A stretch of DNA of 64,000 nucleotides from Capsicum annuum (lineage: Eukaryota > Streptophyta > Magnoliopsida > Solanales > Solanaceae), in contig NC_061118.1 in assembly GCF_002878395.1 (NCBI RefSeq), positions 125,572,829-125,636,828 of the forward strand, in the 5' to 3' direction. Positions 1-9,089 of this stretch are shown here, piece after piece; within the stretch, counting starts at the first letter, position 1, and each line of letters opens with the position of its first letter. The position numbers and the translations under genes were made by a program. Below the pieces are notes generated by a model. That model worked only from the letters and a program-made list of their open reading frames with translations, did not search any database and was not told the origin of the DNA.

Positions 1-45
1 AATTAAATTAAAACTGGACCTAGAAATATAAATAATTAAATTGTA
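1..45. repeat. stray copy of KH-gene leader-intron sequence
   Basis: These bases match 59275-59319 in the same orientation with one mismatch (base 21, t versus c). The second location lies in the probable 5' leader intron of the KH-domain gene. The match stops where pararetrovirus coding sequence begins (TGT ATT CAA at 42-50), so the last 4 bases are shared by both sequences, as at a microhomology joint. It could be the edge of a duplicated KH leader, a dispersed repeat, or an assembly artefact. Confidence 0.75.
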
Positions 46-394
46 TTCAAGAAGGACTAATTCCAACTAGGTATTTTGAAAAAACTACTCACATAGTAAA
101 ATCTGCATCTGGCCATACTCTTGATATCAACTATAAATTATCAAATACTCATATATGTCGTGATGAAGTCTGCATTCCTCATTTCTTCTTTTTAGTAAAA
201 AATCAGTTATATCCTCCTATTATCTTAGAAACACCTTTTATAAATGCTATCTATCCTTATACACATATTGATGTAAATGGTTTTAAGGCTACTTATAAGA
301 ATAAACAAATCTCTTATCCTTTTGTTACTCATCTTGTAACAAGAGATATAAATACCCTTATCAATATGAAACAAAAAAAATTAATTTTTTACAA
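42..394 (+). pseudogene. pararetrovirus aspartic protease, C-terminal fragment
   Basis: Frame 42, 45, ... reads a conserved caulimovirid protease tail: EGLIP near the start, then YKLSN, then ILETPF where related proteins usually have ILGTPF. The active-site DTG would lie upstream and is missing, so the fragment cannot be catalytic. The reading passes into the RT frame through a run of eight A bases at about 370-377, so a one-base length change there probably broke the polyprotein. The protease normally releases the viral polyprotein domains. Confidence 0.7.
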
Positions 395-1390
395 TTGGAA
401 CTAATGAGGATTAATATTTTTGATACTTTAAAATCAGTAAAAGTCCAAGAAAAAATAAAAATGATTTCTAATAAATTGATTCTTGATATTTGTACAGATC
501 ATCCAAATGCTTTCTGGAACCGAAAGAAGCATATTGTTTCTCTTCCTTATGAAAATGACTTTAGTGAAGAAAAGATTTCTACAAAATCTCGACCCTGTCA
601 AATGAATACAGGGTTAGTGGAATTCTGTAAGACAAAAATTGATAATATTTTACAAAAGGGTCTTATAAAACCCTCAAAATCTCCTTGGTCTTGTACCGCT
701 TTTTATGTCAATAATGCTGCTGAAAAGGAACGAGGAGTACCTCGACTAGTTATAAACTATAAACCTCTGAATAAAGTTTTAAAATGGATTCGATACCCTA
801 TACCGAATAAAAAAGACTTACTTTCTAGATTATATGATGCTAATATATTTTCTAAATTTGATTTAAAATTTGGATATTGGCAAATTCAAATTGATAAAAA
901 TCATACTTATAGAACTGCTTTTAATGTCCCTTTTGGACAGTATGAATGGAATGTCATGCCATTTGGTTTAAAAAATGCTCCTTCCGAATTTCAAAAGGTT
1001 ATGAATGACATTTTTAATCCCTATATGGACTTTATCATTGTCTATATTGATGATATTTTAGTATTTTCAAAAACCCTTGAGTCTCATTTTAAACATTTAC
1101 ATACGTTTAAACAAATAATTATTCAAAACGGCTTGGTCATCTCTAAACCAAAGATAAGTTTATTTCAGACAAATATTAGATTTTTAGGACATAATATTTC
1201 TAAAGGTTCTATTGAACCTATACAACGAGTTCTAGAATTTGCTAAAAAATTCCTTGATATTATTACTGATAAAAAACAGCTTCAAAGGTTCCTCGGTAGT
1301 CTTAACTATATTTCCCCTTTTTATGAAAATTTGTCTAGAGACTTAGCTCCTTTATATGATAGACTAAAAAAGGATCACAAAACTCCTTAG
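395..1390 (+). pseudogene. pararetrovirus reverse transcriptase domain
   Basis: A 331-codon open stretch holds the RT core. Visible marks are a polymerase Asp in FSKFDLK (about residue 155), the MPFGL block, the catalytic box YIDDILVFS (about residue 217), and a thumb segment with FLGH and FLGSLNYI. RT copies viral pregenomic RNA into DNA in the cytoplasm. The ATG at 395 is unlikely to be a true start, because the protein continues from the protease in another frame. It ends at a TAG (1388-1390) where related proteins keep reading into RNase H. The core itself looks well kept. Confidence 0.9.
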
Positions 1391-1867
1391 ACTCAAGCAC
1401 ACACTAATTTAGTAAAATTAATTAAAAACAGAGTTCAAACCCTTCCTTGTACTTCTCTTGCAAACCCTAACTGGTTAAAAATCGTTGAAACTAACGCTTC
1501 AAATATTGGATATGGCGGAATACTTAAACAAGTTAATCCCCATATGAAGACCGAATGTTTGATTTGATTCTATACTGGTAAATGGATGGAAAGTCAGAAA
1601 AAATACGCCACGGTAGCCCATGAAATGTTAACTATTGTAAAATGCGTTTTAAAATTCCAAGATGATTTGTATAACCAAAAATTTATAATTAGAACTGATG
1701 CTCAATCCGTCAAATTTATGTTTGATAAAGATTTCAAACATGATGCCTCTAAATTAATATTTGCACGGTGGCAAGCTCAATTAGCCCCTTTTGATTATGA
1801 AATACAATATAAAAAGGGTAGTGAAAATTCTTTGCCTGATTTTCTATTTCGAGAATATCTAACATGA
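1391..1867 (+). pseudogene. pararetrovirus RNase H domain
   Basis: RNase H follows RT in the same frame beyond the TAG at 1388 and a second in-frame stop, TGA, at 1565-1567. The first catalytic position reads ETNAS where the family has ETDAS, so an active-site Asp is replaced by Asn. The later motifs AHEML and RTDAQS and the closing block around LPDFL are present. The domain degrades the RNA strand during reverse transcription. The last stop (TGA, 1865-1867) overlaps the ATG of the next small ORF as ATGA. Confidence 0.85.
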
Positions 1868-2049
1868 ATTTTTATACATACTTCCTCTCTGAGAAAACTA
1901 TAATAACTATTATCAAATGCATTCCTCTAAACGAAGATATTCATTTTCTTATCTTAGAAACTCTAATTCGTAGCCTAATAGAAGAAGAAAATTTTGTTCA
2001 CCACGACGAATTCCTTGAAAAGAAATTTATTGGTTTGATATTGACTTAA
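1864..2049 (+). CDS. small pararetrovirus ORF, copy 1 (61 aa, unknown function)
   Basis: An intact 61-codon ORF whose ATG overlaps the polyprotein stop (ATGA), an arrangement suited to termination-reinitiation. It begins with an aromatic stretch, then FLSEKTIIT, then IPLNEDIH and a Leu/Ile-rich helix-like part. The next ORF (2057-2260) and a minus-strand reading at 63511-63310 share this pattern, which argues that it is a real viral gene family. I do not recognise a known domain. Expression today is doubtful. Confidence 0.55.
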   Translation: MNFYTYFLSEKTIITIIKCIPLNEDIHFLILETLIRSLIEEENFVHHDEFLEKKFIGLILT

Positions 2050-2056
2050 GTGATTA

Positions 2057-2260
2057 ATGTTTACAGATATAATGAAGTTCTTTCTGCACTTCTTCTCTGC
2101 AAAGTTCTTAATCACCTTTATAAAAGCAGTTCCTCTAAATATGGATTTACACATGCTCATACTACGGAAAGTCATTGAGGACCTTATCACAAAGGACACA
2201 CTTTATGAAGATCTCTTTGAATATATGTCATGGTATGCTGATCAAATTCCTGATTATTAA
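2057..2260 (+). CDS. small pararetrovirus ORF, copy 2 (67 aa, unknown function)
   Basis: A second intact small ORF starting 7 bases after copy 1 stops. It shares the pattern FLITFIK, then VPLNMDLH, then a Leu-rich run, and has a charged, Tyr/Trp-containing tail (MSWYADQ). A second ATG at 2072 aligns better with the start of copy 1 and may be the true start. The TAA is followed 6 bases later by the ATG of the long second ORF. The pair looks like an old tandem duplication within the virus. Function unknown. Confidence 0.5.
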   Translation: MFTDIMKFFLHFFSAKFLITFIKAVPLNMDLHMLILRKVIEDLITKDTLYEDLFEYMSWYADQIPDY

Positions 2261-2266
2261 TGCAGT

Positions 2267-3738
2267 ATGGATCCTCCTTGGCAACTCGCCAAAGGTAAAG
2301 GACGAGGTGGAAGAAATCAAAACTCTTCATATCAAGAAGGACGAACAAACCCTTTATATTTTGATCAAAGAAATTCTGCATATAGCTCTGCAAGTTCTAA
2401 TTTCCCTATATTGCAGCAAGGAAATAGAACTTTAATTAATTCAAAAATTCCTCGAGATGAATCTTCATCATTCAAAACTCTAAATATTGGTTCTTCTGTA
2501 CATTTAGAAGACATTCCTGAAAATCATCCATTATACAAACAACTGCAATCTTATCTATCAGATCAACAAAAAACTGCAGATTCTTTTGCGTCCATAGTTC
2601 AAGAAAATTCTGAAGATAAGCCTTCATATGAAAAACTGGATGCTAGAGAACTTATATTATATATTGAAAATCAGCATATTCCCTAACAAGAAAATTCTGA
2701 AGAAACATGGAGACTACTCAAAAATTACCTTACTGCCAATGTATATTTTACTGGCGAATCATACAAAACTTGAACTTATTATGAACATATATTAGTGCAA
2801 ACCTTCAGTGCAACCTTTGATCACAGCCCCCTCGGAGAAACTACCACTGGAGTTCATGGATACTCCAAAATGGTAATTAAGAAACTTATTCCTATTGAAG
2901 AATGGGGAATTTCGTCAATGACTCAACGATTTATGCCAATGGGACCAATGGGCCAAACACTTGCCAATTTCACTTACTGGGATTATATTAAAGTCTTTTC
3001 TTAAGTATTATATTATAATAATTATAAGCACCAACACACTTGGTTCATAAAAATTTGTGCTAAAGTATTTGAAAAACCTATCCCAAACTGATTTATTCAA
3101 TGGTGGTCTCAACATGGATCTACGGTCAAAATATTACCTCCAGAATATTCTTCTTTATATTACTCATGGAAAAAAGTCCTCTCCTTTCTTAACCGAATTA
3201 TATCTTTCAGATCATATTTGTAAAATCGATACTATTGATCAGATGTATTTCTATATAGAATTTTCTATCCCTTGGATCCATCGTTGGTCCATAGAAATAG
3301 GCTATAACACTCAACAAATTCCAGCCTTATACCGAACACATTATTGTAATTTCTGGGATAAATTGCTTCGGAAAGATCCAGAGACTAAACTCACCTATGG
3401 TCATGACCAATGGGAGGAAATAGTTAAGAAAATTGCTGAATATGAAAAAACTCCCAAAAAATTAATTTTGGTGGAAGAAAAGAGTCTTAACTATGTTTCC
3501 CGAAGAATATCTGCACATGGCGGCAATAAAATGCAAATGATAGAAGAATATTTATCATAGGTCAGAGATAAATTACTTCAAACTGTTGAGCAAAATTCAG
3601 ACATATCAATGAATAGTACCGAAACAAATACTGAAGATATTACTGATTCACAAGCTCCGAAAATTCTGATAGAAGAAGAAGAAATTGAAAAATCTGAAGC
3701 ATTCATCAAGAAATGGAAAGGAAAAGACAACACATGAC
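2267..3738 (+). pseudogene. long second ORF of EPRV-1, unknown function, broken
   Basis: It starts with MDPPW and a basic Gly/Arg-rich N-terminus (KGKGRGG), then a polar linker, then a conserved Trp/Tyr-rich domain (around EEWGIS, FIQWWSQHG, IPWIHRWS, CNFWDKLL) and an acidic tail ending KWKGKDNT. The frame is cut by stops at 2684, 2771, 3002 and 3087, shifts frame near 3210-3225, and meets a TAG at 3558-3560. Undamaged it would be roughly 490 residues. The basic start suggests nucleic-acid binding, but I do not recognise a named family. Confidence 0.6.
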
Positions 3739-4000
3739 TGATTGATAAGATATAACTGTAATAATTTCCTCTTTTGTAATAGTAAAATCACTGTGCACAG
3801 GGACCCATCTATTACTGTGCAAGATTCTTTTTTTATTATTTATAGGCGCCTCATTCTTGAGAAGAGGCAGGAGTTCAGAAATTCTCTCCTTTTATTTTTC
3901 AAAAACTCTCTCTCTCTCTCTCTCTTTGTAATATATTCAAGAGTTAAATAAAGAAGAAGCTACTTGTTTACTACTATTTCAGTTTGGTTCCCGGCTAGTC
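3739..4000 (+). promoter_or_regulatory. candidate pararetrovirus promoter and poly(A) region
   Basis: This non-coding stretch after the last viral ORF has the layout of a caulimovirid promoter. There is a TATA-like TTATTTATAGG at about 3836-3846, a pyrimidine-rich CT repeat at about 3907-3926, and AATAAAG at about 3947, some 105 bases downstream, where the terminal-redundancy poly(A) signal is expected. I see no initiator-tRNA primer site nearby. Support is positional only. Confidence 0.4.
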
Positions 4001-4527
4001 AGGTATATATCTCTTTACTACTTATATTCATTTACTTAAACTTCTACCATAGTCCAGCCGTGACTATGTCCGGCTAAAATATTTTCTTATATCTATGTTG
4101 AAGATCTAACTTCGCTGACATGTTAACTATGAAAGATCCAGACTCTATCAAAATATAAAAGAATCTTTTTAATTTCTTCACTTGGTTCCAAAATGGAGGT
4201 ACAGTCGAGTTCAATACACTTATGTTAACCTTGTCTCTGTGACGCCGTCTATTAAGTTGTGCTTCTCTAGCCCGTATTGTTGAGAAAAGGGCGAATTTTC
4301 GCACAATTAGAACTTCTAGACACACAGGTTCAACATAAGGTTATTAAATCTCTGACGGGCCCTATGTTTGGGTAAAAGAGTCCATACAGTCATAAAACTA
4401 CTTAAGATTCTTTTCTATTTCGTTTGGTGCTTTGGTTCAGTCTTCCGACTTAGGCTTAATCCGATATTATTATATGGTCTGGTAGGCTGAGCGGCATACC
4501 CCAGCCTAAGAGATCCTTTACATGGCA
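4001..4527. other. unassigned sequence, possibly EPRV-1 leader
   Basis: No gene is supported. A short + strand reading from an ATG at about 4130 hits stops quickly. The stretch may be viral leader or flanking DNA. Confidence 0.3.
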
Positions 4528-4670
4528 GTAATAATAGTAATAGTAATAATAGTATAATAGTAATAATAATAATAGTAATAATAGTAATAATAATAATAGT
4601 AATAGTAATAATAATAATAATAGTAATAGTAATAGTAACAATAATAATAATACTACTAATAATAATAATA

Positions 4671-4721
<51 letters not shown>

Positions 4722-4739
4722 GTAGTAGTAGTAATAATA

Positions 4740-4784
<45 letters not shown>

Positions 4785-4804
4785 GTAATAATAATAATAA
4801 TAGT
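4528..4804. repeat. (TAA)n microsatellite with TAG variants, about 280 bases
   Basis: An almost unbroken trinucleotide array of TAA units with interspersed TAG. On the minus strand it reads as a long poly-Leu/Tyr ORF, which is an artefact. Confidence 0.95.
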
Positions 4805-4832
4805 ACCCGATTACAGACATTTCTATTAGTTT

Positions 4833-5012
4833 CAATTATGATAGGTTTGGCTGGTAGGAGGTTTATTAGAAATAGTTTTTGAGATAGTGGTAAGATTTTG
4901 TGCACAATCTATTTTTTTGGGACTCAATTATGATATGTTTGGTAGGTAGTAGGTTTATTAGAAATAGTTTTTGAAGTAGTAATAAGATTTTTGTATAATT
5001 TATTTATTTTAG
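4833..5012. repeat. imperfect tandem duplication, period about 91
   Basis: The stretch beginning CAATTATGATAGGTTTGG at 4833 recurs in altered form at 4924 (CAATTATGATATGTTTGG), both followed by the same GGTTTATTAGAAATAG core. Confidence 0.7.
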
Positions 5013-6357
5013 ATTTTATTTGTGTGATTATGTTGGATGTTGAATTTCAAACCTATGATGCTATGAAAAATATTATAACCAACATGAATTGTCGTGCAGT
5101 GGTGAACTGTATTATTCTTAATTAGAAACGGTTTCAAGTCGTGAATATAGATAAAATTCTATAGGATGAGTTTTGTATTGTAAAATTTGTAATTAATTGA
5201 GGTGTCAATGCAGATATTAAACATCAAATGAGAAATCTAAAAATAAATAAAAATAAAAAATGACTCCAAAATAAAAGGAGATGAAAATATAAGAAATAAA
5301 TAATATACGAAGGAGTAAATAAATGATAGGTTTGTTATAAGTGTTAGGAAAGTTGTTTTCAAATATGAAGTAAAATTCTACGAAGTACTTCCTCCTTCTG
5401 TATTACTAAGATCAAAGTTCTACGAAGTACTTCCTCCTTCTGTATTACTAAGATCAAAGTATTTTCTTCTATTTAACACTTTTTTTTAATTTAAATTTAA
5501 TACCTCGTTCATTTCTTTCATTTTCGCTTATATATTTAGCAATTCTTTCTTTAATCACACCCTGAACAACACCAAATTTTTTTTGATAATATTATTTTCT
5601 AAGACATCTTAATTTCCTAGAAATTTATAAATTAATCCATCGTCATTGCTAAAGTTTGAGAGATTAACCATATACTAGGGATAGAGAGATAAAACAACCA
5701 ACAATGTTAACATTACAAACACATATATATTTACATATCAGGGAGAAAAAATATAAATCTTAATAACTTCTTACATGACTTAAGATGAAGAGAGATTTTT
5801 ATTTTGATGGGGGGGTGGGGTAGGGGAGAGTTTCCTTGAAAGCTGGTAGCTCAACGGTAAAAAATCAGAAACTTATACGCACTCACACACCTTCTCTCTC
5901 TATCTCTCTTTTTTTTTAAGAAATATGAACAAATTATATGAATATTTATGCTTAAGATATCTTATACGCTCACACTCTTCCTTCTGTTTGCTCTGGTATG
6001 TTTTTTTTGTTGCTTGTGTATTTATAGGCCTTGGTGGACTTCAAAATTGAATTTCAAATTGCTTAAAGAATTTTTCTAGCCTGTTAGGTACACTTGTGAG
6101 TCTCATCGTCTCATGGCTATGTGTAAAGCATCTCTTTTTTCTGACACCCATTTTTTGTCATTCACATTTCATTACATCACTGCTTACGTTGATTTTCTTG
6201 TCTTCTTTTGTCTTTGATCATTGCTTGCATAGAGTTTGTATCAAGTGCCTGGGTTGTGGAATGATACTGAATCAAAGATTATTCCTGAATCATCATGTTT
6301 ATTCGGGTCTTGAGAGAATTGATCCATTGCATGATCATAATCTTCGTTCTCAAAATC
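5013..6357. other. AT-rich intergenic sequence with a 42-base tandem pair
   Basis: No gene is supported. An exact 42-base unit (starting TTCTACGAAGTACTTCC) occurs twice at 5376-5417 and 5418-5459. A G-rich tract lies at about 5808-5828 and a CT-rich tract at about 5890-5910. The 90-codon ORF at 6096-6368 has no recognisable feature. Confidence 0.6.
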
Positions 6358-7480
6358 TTATATTATGAATCTTGGCTCTCGTTCTGGATTTTTTAAGATC
6401 ACTTCTTTTGCTTTTTCGTTTAAATTTTTTTTAACTGTGCCTGCTATAATTTTTTGTATATTTTTATTATTTTTCTTTTTTCTTAAATAAAACCTTTTCT
6501 TTATCTTTTCTTGTTTTAATGTGTTCTCTTCATTCGTCTGGAAATTAGCTTGCAGAATTCTTATACTTTTTGACAAAGTGTCGCCATTAACGAATTTGAT
6601 AAGTGTTTATCAATCACCGTTTGAACTAGGCTAGCTATATCTCTATTTGATACAGTAAATCTTTCTGCGTTTGTTAGGAATGCACACCCTTCTTATTTAT
6701 TTTTTATAGAGATGGAGAATTTATTTAGACAGTCTGAGGTGTTTGAAGTTTTGTCTCACTGGTCAATTGAGATAGTTCAAAATGAAGGATTTTTAACTTG
6801 TCTTGCAAGATTCTTATATGTTCTAGCATTTTCTCTTTCTCTTATATGAGGCTTTCTTTTTCTTGTCTAAGATTTTTATTTGCTTGGTTTAATCTTTTGA
6901 AGGCTTTGGTTTGAATAATGATGGTAGAAAATTATTTTTTCTGTATCTTTTTGAATATTGTATTAAAAAAATTTACTTGTATTTGATCTGAGGACTGGAG
7001 TAATATAGTATTTAGGTTCTAAATTTTCTCTAGCTTAATCTAGTGTCTCAGTAAGATCATTAAAACCTTTAAAAAGAGATGCAGAATGATTCTTTATTGC
7101 ATCTACTACTTCTATCCATATCTGAAATACTTATTGAACTTGTCTCTTTATAACAACATAAAATTTAAACCTTTTATGTTGATTTTTGTTTGTAAAATAG
7201 TAGCTTAGAGCATTTAATACAGAAATGAAATAGTTATTTTATCGAGGATTTTTATTATAAGATATTCATAAATTGTCTATTAGACACTTTTGTTGTTTAT
7301 TTATTCGTGTATTAGTCTTTAGTTTGAAAATCATATTAGATCGTGGGTAACATATTAAATTTTTCTTACCAAATCATATTCTCTCAAGTCTCTGGTTCTC
7401 AAGCATTATTTGTGGTCTAAACTGTGTATTACTTAGTAAAGTTTGTAGGTACATGTCTTTAGTATAATTGTCTTGAGAAG
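6358..7480 (-). pseudogene. caulimovirid transactivator/viroplasmin-like gene, decayed
   Basis: Between about 7180 and 7020 the minus strand reads FKFYVVIK, then a spaced W, then LFKGFND, the signature of the viroplasmin fold (Pfam Cauli_VI) found in inclusion-body proteins that promote translation reinitiation. Below it are a Gln/Lys/Glu-rich coiled-coil-like run (about 6980-6740), a conserved-looking block with AERFTVSN (about 6660) and a Lys-rich tail ending at 6358. Stops in each block show that it is dead. The position after RNase H is as expected for this gene. Confidence 0.6.
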
Positions 7481-7544
7481 GCGAAGCTTCAGCCTTACCT
7501 TTTTCTTTTCATGCATTTATACTGAAATAAAAATTGTTAGTTTT

Positions 7545-8352
7545 TTTGTATAATAAGTCTACTAATATGGTTTGTTATATTATTATCTTTTTCTTTTATG
7601 TGTTCTAATATAATATTATAAATTGAGGTGGCATCTAAAAAATTTAATCATCTTCTTTTACTACTATTCTTTTTATTTATTCTCTGATAAAATTTACTAT
7701 TGCTTCATAATTTGTTCATACTAATATTTTTTATTTATTTAATATATACAGTCTAAAACTATTTAACCCATAAATTACCGTTAATATTTTTGCCTCTATA
7801 TTACTAGTGTTTTCTTTTTCTTCATATTTACCTCTTTGATTAGCACAAATTCTTTCTTTCTTTTTATCGCTGTATTTGTTAATTTTTTCTTTTAATACGG
7901 CTCCCCACCTTCTAGGCTTTCATCCGTTTTGACTATTTGATGGTCTATTTCTAATGGCATAGCCAAGTCTGGAATCCCCTTTAGCATATTTTTGAGTCTC
8001 TGTACTAATTTTATATCTTCTTTATTAAAAAAATTCTGTCCTGTAGATCCTATTTTTGAATATAACGAGTCAGCTACCTTCCGCAAATCTTTAATAAAGT
8101 TTCTTGCATAATTTAGTGATCCTTGAAATCTTTGTAAATCTTTTAATTTTTTTAGCTTATCTCGCATTTCTAAAACTTTTTTTGCTATATGAGGTTGTAG
8201 TATTATTCTTCCATCTCCGATACTATTCCAAGAAAATTAATACTAGTTTTACATAACTCCATCTTTTTTTTTCTAATTATAATCCCATTATCTACAAATA
8301 GCTTAAAGACTTTTTGTAAATGTCCTAGATGTTCTCTCACATTATAGCTAAA
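7545..8352 (-). pseudogene. pararetrovirus RT thumb and RNase H, decayed
   Basis: Reading from 8352 downward, a stretch with REHLGHLQ and INFLG precedes a one-base shift. An open run of 91 codons (8167-7892) then carries LQRFQGSLNYA and IPDLAMPL, typical of the RT-RNase H connection. The RNase H core continues below 7892 in a different frame, with a GWG-like start, a Tyr/Lys-rich middle and a closing HISRL-like block near 7560, broken by several stops. The polymerase active site would lie above 8352 and is missing. Confidence 0.75.
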
Positions 8353-8354
8353 AA

Positions 8355-8432
8355 CTAACTTATATGACTTAATGACTAGTAACTAACTAATAGAAGTTGG
8401 TTAAATAACTACTTAGAATCATTATCATAACA
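8355..8432 (-). repeat. copia-1 3' LTR, truncated
   Basis: It starts TGTTATGATAATGATTC at 8432 directly after the polypurine tract and matches the 5' LTR start at 17341. Homology is lost at about 8350-8360, where EPRV-2 begins. Confidence 0.8.
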
Positions 8433-8443
8433 TCCCCCCTCAA
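8433..8443 (-). other. copia-1 polypurine tract
   Basis: The minus-strand purine run AGGGGGGA abuts the TG of the 3' LTR, the standard site for plus-strand priming. Confidence 0.8.
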
Positions 8444-8459
8444 GTTAGGCCTTCTGAAA

Positions 8460-9060
8460 TATGTTGAGTATACCTAACTTGGGAAATAGATATAAATGTT
8501 GTACGTTGCACAATCCTTTTGTAAGAACATCTTCAGGTTGATCTTTTGTTGAAATGTGTTGAGCCTTGACTTTCCTTTTTGGATTTTTTTCCTAATGAAG
8601 TGACAATTGTTCTCAATATATTTTTTCCTTTCATGAAATATTGGACTGATTGTTGTTTGCAAAGCTGATCTGCTGTCCCTAACGATATTAACTGGTAATG
8701 ATATTTTGACTTGCAATTCTTTAGGCAAACCAAGTACCAAACCAAATCTTAAATTGTCGATATCATACTCCTATATTTTGTTTCTGCAAATCTTCTTGAT
8801 ATGGTTGCTTGCTTCTTAGATTTCCAAAAAACTAAATAATCACCCAACTTAATAAGGAAGCCAGTTACAAATTACCTAGTATGAACACAAGCATCCCAAT
8901 CTACATCACAGTATGCAATTATGTTCTGAATAACACTGCTTGAAATAAGACCCTCGCCAGGCTAATCCTTTTCATATCTCACTATTCTTATTGCAACATC
9001 CAAATGAGACCTTTTAGGTTCTTAAAGGTATTGACTTAAGGTTTGTATACCATAAGATAT
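8460..9060 (-). pseudogene. copia-1 RNase H, C-terminal part of pol
   Basis: The minus strand reads, in pieces, GIQTLSQYL, a CDVDWDAC block (RNase H catalytic Asp region), a WLLG-like helix, an IHER/HFIR-like block and a closing NVQHLYLF-like stretch just before the polypurine tract, all standard for plant copia pol ends. Frameshifts split it, and the 88- and 70-codon open runs at 8474-8745 are fragments. Integrase and most of RT are absent. Confidence 0.75.
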
Positions 9061-9089
9061 ATTTGTCTAGTGGTTGTTTGATAAAAAAA

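Larger units (their letters stand above)
42..4000 (+). mobile_element. EPRV-1: endogenous pararetrovirus remnant (Caulimoviridae)
   Basis: A degraded copy of a plant DNA virus in the order protease, reverse transcriptase, RNase H, two small ORFs, a long second ORF, and a promoter/poly(A)-like region. There are no LTRs and no integrase, which separates it from retrotransposons. The layout, with an extra long ORF after the polyprotein, resembles florendovirus-type endogenous viruses; that assignment is tentative. The movement, coat and first protease parts are absent, cut off at the left junction. Stops and frameshifts in every long gene make it inactive. Confidence 0.85.
6358..8352 (-). mobile_element. 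EPRV-2: second pararetrovirus fragment, 3' part
   Basis: A minus-strand viral remnant holding the RT thumb, RNase H and a transactivator-like gene. The presence of a transactivator after RNase H fits caulimovirids such as tobacco vein clearing virus (solendoviruses) and differs from EPRV-1, so two lineages are represented. It starts abruptly at about 8352, next to a truncated copia LTR. Stops and shifts are frequent. Confidence 0.75.

Noticed and set aside
4456..4905. 149-codon minus-strand ORF rich in Leu and Tyr
   Set aside because: It is the TAA/TAG microsatellite read as TTA/CTA/TAC codons.
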